NCBI GenBank assembly: GCA_900554995.1
Contig: USJJ01000041.1
Location: 1-8,273 of the forward strand
Length of the DNA: 8,273 nt
Source of the DNA: an uncultured Ruminococcus sp.
GTDB taxonomy: Bacteria; Bacillota; Clostridia; Oscillospirales; Acutalibacteraceae
Reading direction: 5' to 3'
Shown: positions 5,712 to 8,273 of the stretch, piece by piece
Numbering within the stretch: the first letter of the stretch is position 1
Layout of the letters: every line of letters begins with the position of its first letter
Translations under genes and position numbers: made by a program
The notes under the pieces: model-generated
What the model saw: the letters and a program-made list of their open reading frames with translations, nothing else
Databases searched by the model: none
Told to the model about the DNA's origin: nothing

Positions 5712-6743
5712 TTGAAAAACGGTGCAAAAAAGAAATTTAACAAAAAAACTCTCATTGCCGTAATACTTTGTGCCGTCGTTGTTTTCGGCATTGTTTCATA
5801 TGACTTTATAAGCGGCAGAAGCTCATGTGAAAAGACGAGCGTTGCCATGGGCACCGTTGTGACGGTGAAGCTGTTCGGCTTCGGTGCAAGAAATGACCTT
5901 GACAAAATTGAAACAGAGATAAGCGGACTTGAAAATTCCGTCCTGAGCTGGCGAAAGAAAGGCTCCGACGTTTACAGGATCAACGAAGGCGCCGGAGATG
6001 AGGTTTCGGTTTCCCCCGACACAGTTAAGGTTATCGGTCAGTGCATCGAAATTTCCGATAAGTGCAACGGAGTTTTCGATATCTCGATCGGCAAGGTCAC
6101 CCGTCTTTGGGACTTCGGCGGCGACAATCAACGTCTCCCCTCAGAAAATGAAATTAAATCCGTTCTCGCAGACGTAGGATATAAAAACATAAAGGTTTCG
6201 GGTAAAGCGGTTCAGATTAAAAAGGGCCAGTCGCTCGATCTCGGCGCAGTCGGCAAGGGCTTCGCTTGCGACAAGATAAAGGATCTGCTTGCCAAGGGAA
6301 GAACAAAATCAGCAGTTGTTTCGGTCGGCGGCAGTCTGCTTATCTACGGCAACAGGACATTTTCCGTCGGCATAGTCAATCCCGATAACGACAAGCAGTC
6401 AATAGGAACCCTGAAGATCAAGGACACCTGCGTTTCAACCTCGGGGAATTATGAAAAATACTTTGAGATGGACGGCAAGCGATATCATCACATACTCAAC
6501 GCAACAACGGGATATCCTGCAACAAGCGAGTTTAAGAGCGTTACCGTTGTCTGTGATTCGGGACTGCTCAGCGACGCTCTCTCAACGGTCTGCTACATTG
6601 TCGGCTATCGCAAGAGCCTTGAAATACTCAAGGAATACGATGCCGAGGCAGTATTTATCTTCAACAACAATGCTGTCAAGGTAACCGACGGTCTCTCCGG
6701 CAAATTCAAAGTAACCGACGACAGCTACACTCTTGACAAATGA
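5712..6743 (+). CDS. apbE: FAD:protein FMN transferase ApbE, membrane-anchored
   Basis: ApbE splits FAD and attaches FMN covalently to a threonine of target flavoproteins such as RnfG, RnfD or NqrC, on the outer face of the membrane. The 343-residue protein has a Lys-rich N-terminus and one membrane span (about 13-30); no lipobox is seen, so it looks anchored rather than a lipoprotein. Family motifs in order: AMGTVVTVKLFG (45-56), FDISIGKVTRLWDFG (122-136), SLDLGAVGKGFACD (174-187), VSVGGSLLIYG (203-213), STSGNYEKYF (242-251), HHILNATTGYPA (259-270) and LLSDALST (285-292), with Asp288 and Thr292 at the metal site. The start is TTG, chosen because AAAAGGTGG lies 6 nt before it and the membrane span follows. 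It overlaps the next gene by ATGA and lies upstream of rnfC, so its targets are probably the Rnf subunits. Confidence 0.95.
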   Translation: MKNGAKKKFNKKTLIAVILCAVVVFGIVSYDFISGRSSCEKTSVAMGTVVTVKLFGFGARNDLDKIETEISGLENSVLSWRKKGSDVYRINEGAGDEVSVSPDTVKVIGQCIEISDKCNGVFDISIGKVTRLWDFGGDNQRLPSENEIKSVLADVGYKNIKVSGKAVQIKKGQSLDLGAVGKGFACDKIKDLLAKGRTKSAVVSVGGSLLIYGNRTFSVGIVNPDNDKQSIGTLKIKDTCVSTSGNYEKYFEMDGKRYHHILNATTGYPATSEFKSVTVVCDSGLLSDALSTVCYIVGYRKSLEILKEYDAEAVFIFNNNAVKVTDGLSGKFKVTDDSYTLDK

Positions 6744-7102
6744 AACTATTCAAACGAACGGACATAATCATAATACTGATCGTGCTTTTGGCGGCGGCGC
6801 TTATTGCCATACCGAAATTTCTCGTTTCAGATAAACTGACGGCAGAAATTTACGTTGACGGAGAGCTCACGAAAAGCATTGACCTTAATGAAGTTGAGAA
6901 GAATTACACAATATCTGAAAACGGAGTAGAAATAACCGTCGGAAACGGTGAAATATACTTTTCAAAAGCCGAATGCAAGGACAAGCTATGCATTAAAAGC
7001 GGAAAGCTGACATCCGGCGGTGAGACAGCTGCCTGCCTGCCCGCAAGGGTGGTTATCTCAGTCAAATCGAATAAAAGCAAAACAGATATAATGACTTATT
7101 GA
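6740..7102 (+). CDS. NusG_II-domain protein, membrane-anchored, in Rnf locus
   Basis: A 120-residue protein with one N-terminal membrane span (about 8-29) and an extracytoplasmic domain matching the NusG_II pattern: a beta-rich stretch, then FSKAECKDKLCIKSGKLT (74-91) and ETAACLPARVVISV (95-108). Cys79, Cys84 and Cys99 are the conserved cysteines of this group. Despite the family name it is not the transcription factor NusG, because it lacks the NGN and KOW parts. Such genes often sit beside apbE and rnf genes in Clostridia, and their function is not established. Its ATG overlaps the apbE stop (ATGA), and the next gene starts 1 nt after its own stop, so the three are probably translationally coupled. 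A role in Rnf assembly or flavin or thiol handling outside the membrane is inference. Confidence 0.85.
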   Translation: MKLFKRTDIIIILIVLLAAALIAIPKFLVSDKLTAEIYVDGELTKSIDLNEVEKNYTISENGVEITVGNGEIYFSKAECKDKLCIKSGKLTSGGETAACLPARVVISVKSNKSKTDIMTY

Positions 7103-7103
7103 T

Positions 7104-7622
7104 ATGAAAAACAAAAATCTGACAAGAAAAATAGCCGTGACGGGTATGATGTGTGCGCTTGCGCTTGCACTCTCCTACCTTGAAACGCTTATCCCCGCCT
7201 ATCCGGGATTTCCTCCCGGAGCGAAGCCCGGTCTTTCCAACATTGTGACGATGTTTATGGCAAGCTGTGCAGGTCCCGTTTACGCATTTTTCATCACAAT
7301 TATCAAGGGACTTTTCGCAGGCGTCACAAGAGGAATGACGGCGATGCTGATGAGTCTTTCGGGCGGAATACTCAGCACTGCGGCGGCGTGCTTTCTTTTC
7401 AGGTTTTGCAAAGATAAATTAGGATATATCGGCATCGGAATTGTCTGTGCCGTTTGTCACAATATCGGACAGCTCATAACAGCCTGTATTCTTTCGGGTA
7501 CTGCGTCGCTTGTTGTCGGCTACGGTCCGCTGTTGTTAATATTTGCGATTGTCACCGGTATTCTGACCGGATCAATTCTTCGTGCGGTAATGCCCGTTCT
7601 GACAAAAGCAGTAAAAATTTAA
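7104..7622 (+). CDS. Gx transporter family membrane protein (Hpre_diP_synt_I)
   Basis: A 172-residue, highly hydrophobic protein with about five membrane spans (roughly 10-30, 47-70, 80-99, 107-131, 137-160). The LETLIP...PGAKPGLSNIVTM segment (26-50) and the later CHNIGQL (118-124) match the family annotated as 'Gx transporter' or 'heptaprenyl diphosphate synthase component I'. The enzyme name is doubtful: no prenyltransferase DDxxD motif is present, and the topology is like ECF-type substrate-binding membrane components. The substrate is unknown. It begins 1 nt after the NusG_II gene with no strong ribosome site, which suggests translational coupling. It is followed by a 43-nt gap with an inverted repeat and then rnfC. 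In this position it may supply or move a cofactor or ion needed by Rnf, which is inference. Confidence 0.85.
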   Translation: MKNKNLTRKIAVTGMMCALALALSYLETLIPAYPGFPPGAKPGLSNIVTMFMASCAGPVYAFFITIIKGLFAGVTRGMTAMLMSLSGGILSTAAACFLFRFCKDKLGYIGIGIVCAVCHNIGQLITACILSGTASLVVGYGPLLLIFAIVTGILTGSILRAVMPVLTKAVKI

Positions 7623-7628
7623 AATGAA

Positions 7629-7645
7629 ACAGGAATAATTCCTGT
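7629..7645 (+). repeat. 17-nt palindrome between the Gx transporter gene and rnfC
   Basis: ACAGGAAT and ATTCCTGT are perfect 8-nt inverted copies around a single A. It could be a DNA operator, or in RNA a CAGGAA/TTCCTG stem with a 3-nt loop, 6 nt before the AAAGGGG ribosome site of rnfC. There is no T-tract directly after it, so it is not a terminator. Effects on mRNA cleavage or rnfC translation are possible but not shown. Confidence 0.5.
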
Positions 7646-7665
7646 ATAGCAAAGGGGTTGAACAA

Positions 7666-8273
7666 ATGGGTAAAATTCACGTGGACGGAGTTATCTCGGC
7701 AGTCAAAAAGGTTCGCGGCGGTGTCAAGGTTGACCACCACAAGAACACGGCAGGCTGTGAGGTAGTTCGTATTCCCGTCCCGAAGCAGGTAGTTTTGCCT
7801 ATGCAGCAGCACATCGGCGCTCCGTGTACTCCGACTGTCAAGGTCGGCGATACCGTTGCGGTCGGTCAGGTGATCGGAGACAGCGATAAATTTGTCAGTG
7901 CACCGATTCACGCATCTATTTCAGGTACTGTAACTGCAATCGGAAACGTTAAGCTTCCGAACGGAACCATGGTTCAGGGAGTTACGATTGAATCGGACGG
8001 TGAGATGAGACTTTATGAAGGACTCAAGGCTCCCGAGGTAAACACAAAGGAGGAGCTTTGCAAGGCTATCAGGGATTCGGGTCTTGTCGGTCTCGGCGGC
8101 GCAGGCTTCCCGACTCATGTTAAGCTCAATGTTCCGGCAGATAAGAATATTGATACTCTTATCATCAATGCCGCAGAATGTGAGCCGTACATTACGGTTG
8201 ACTACCGTGAATGTATTGACAATTCATGGGATATCTGTTCCGGTATCAAGACCGTTAAAGAGCTTCTCAACAT
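7666..8273 (+). CDS. rnfC: Rnf complex subunit RnfC, N-terminal part (runs off window)
   Basis: RnfC is the peripheral NADH-binding subunit of the Rnf complex, which moves electrons between ferredoxin and NAD+ coupled to ion transport. The open frame from ATG, with AAAGGGG 8 nt upstream, gives 202 residues before the window ends. Seen: an N-terminal RnfC/barrel-sandwich region (about 34-110) with VVLPMQQHIGAPCTPTVKVG (42-61) and VSAPIHASISGTV (77-89); GLGGAGFPTHVK (142-153), the nucleotide-binding glycine loop; and NAAECEPYITVDYR (168-181), the RnfC/NqrF-type signature. The SLBB domain and the two 4Fe-4S ferredoxin motifs expected at the C-terminus lie beyond the window. The N-terminus has RGGVKVDHHKN where many RnfC proteins carry a GGVHPPH-like segment. 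rnfD, G, E, A and B probably follow downstream. Confidence 0.93.
   Translation, partial: MGKIHVDGVISAVKKVRGGVKVDHHKNTAGCEVVRIPVPKQVVLPMQQHIGAPCTPTVKVGDTVAVGQVIGDSDKFVSAPIHASISGTVTAIGNVKLPNGTMVQGVTIESDGEMRLYEGLKAPEVNTKEELCKAIRDSGLVGLGGAGFPTHVKLNVPADKNIDTLIINAAECEPYITVDYRECIDNSWDICSGIKTVKELLN

Noticed and set aside
5692..5715. Seven-codon frame (ATG AAA AAA ... TGA) overlapping the apbE TTG start
   Set aside because: No ribosome site before it and very short; it is simply the sequence containing the apbE ribosome site. Translational coupling is possible but not supported.
1..8273. CRISPR array, insertion sequence, prophage or toxin-antitoxin genes
   Set aside because: No regularly spaced repeats, no terminal inverted repeats with target duplications, and no matching protein families were seen.

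Overview
The window looks like a chromosomal piece of an anaerobic Firmicute of class Clostridia, probably in the Oscillospiraceae/Ruminococcaceae range. This is inferred from moderate G+C, strong AGGAGG ribosome binding sites, consensus sigma-A promoters, an Rnf-type locus opening with apbE / NusG_II-domain / Gx-transporter genes, and a tiny Gly-Cys-repeat protein of a kind common in gut Clostridia. I see no mobile element, CRISPR array, integrase or phage gene.

Layout. (1) Positions 1-26 are the 5' end of a tRNA-Leu on the minus strand, cut by the window edge. A near-perfect promoter (60-88) lies just upstream of it. (2) Positions 119-5075 hold a minus-strand run in transcription order glpK -> LDH2-type malate/lactate dehydrogenase -> malic enzyme -> ketopantoate-reductase-family protein. 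A promoter at 5215-5243 precedes it and a hairpin/T-tract terminator at 119-157 ends it. Gaps are 52, 24 and 24 nt, with a possible internal promoter and a hairpin in the 52-nt gap. (3) Positions 5076-5428 are a gene-free divergent control region holding the roughly 130-nt glpK leader. (4) Positions 5429-5560 encode a 43-residue cysteine/glycine-rich protein with its own terminator. (5) From 5651 a sigma-A promoter drives a plus-strand operon: apbE (flavin transferase), a NusG_II-domain membrane-anchored protein, a Gx-transporter-family membrane protein, and the start of rnfC, which runs off the window end. The first three genes overlap or nearly touch.

How the genes fit together. The minus-strand operon would phosphorylate glycerol and interconvert 2-hydroxy and 2-oxo acids with NAD(P)H: malate to pyruvate by the malic enzyme, and malate or lactate by the LDH2 enzyme. 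The plus-strand operon begins an Rnf complex, which couples ferredoxin:NAD+ electron transfer to an ion gradient. ApbE would attach FMN to Rnf flavoprotein subunits. A shared redox theme is plausible, but it is inferred only from adjacency.

Nothing here proves a wholly new system. The most open questions are the Gly-Cys microprotein, the two uncharacterised membrane genes between apbE and rnfC, and the unusual glpK/LDH2/malic enzyme/reductase operon.
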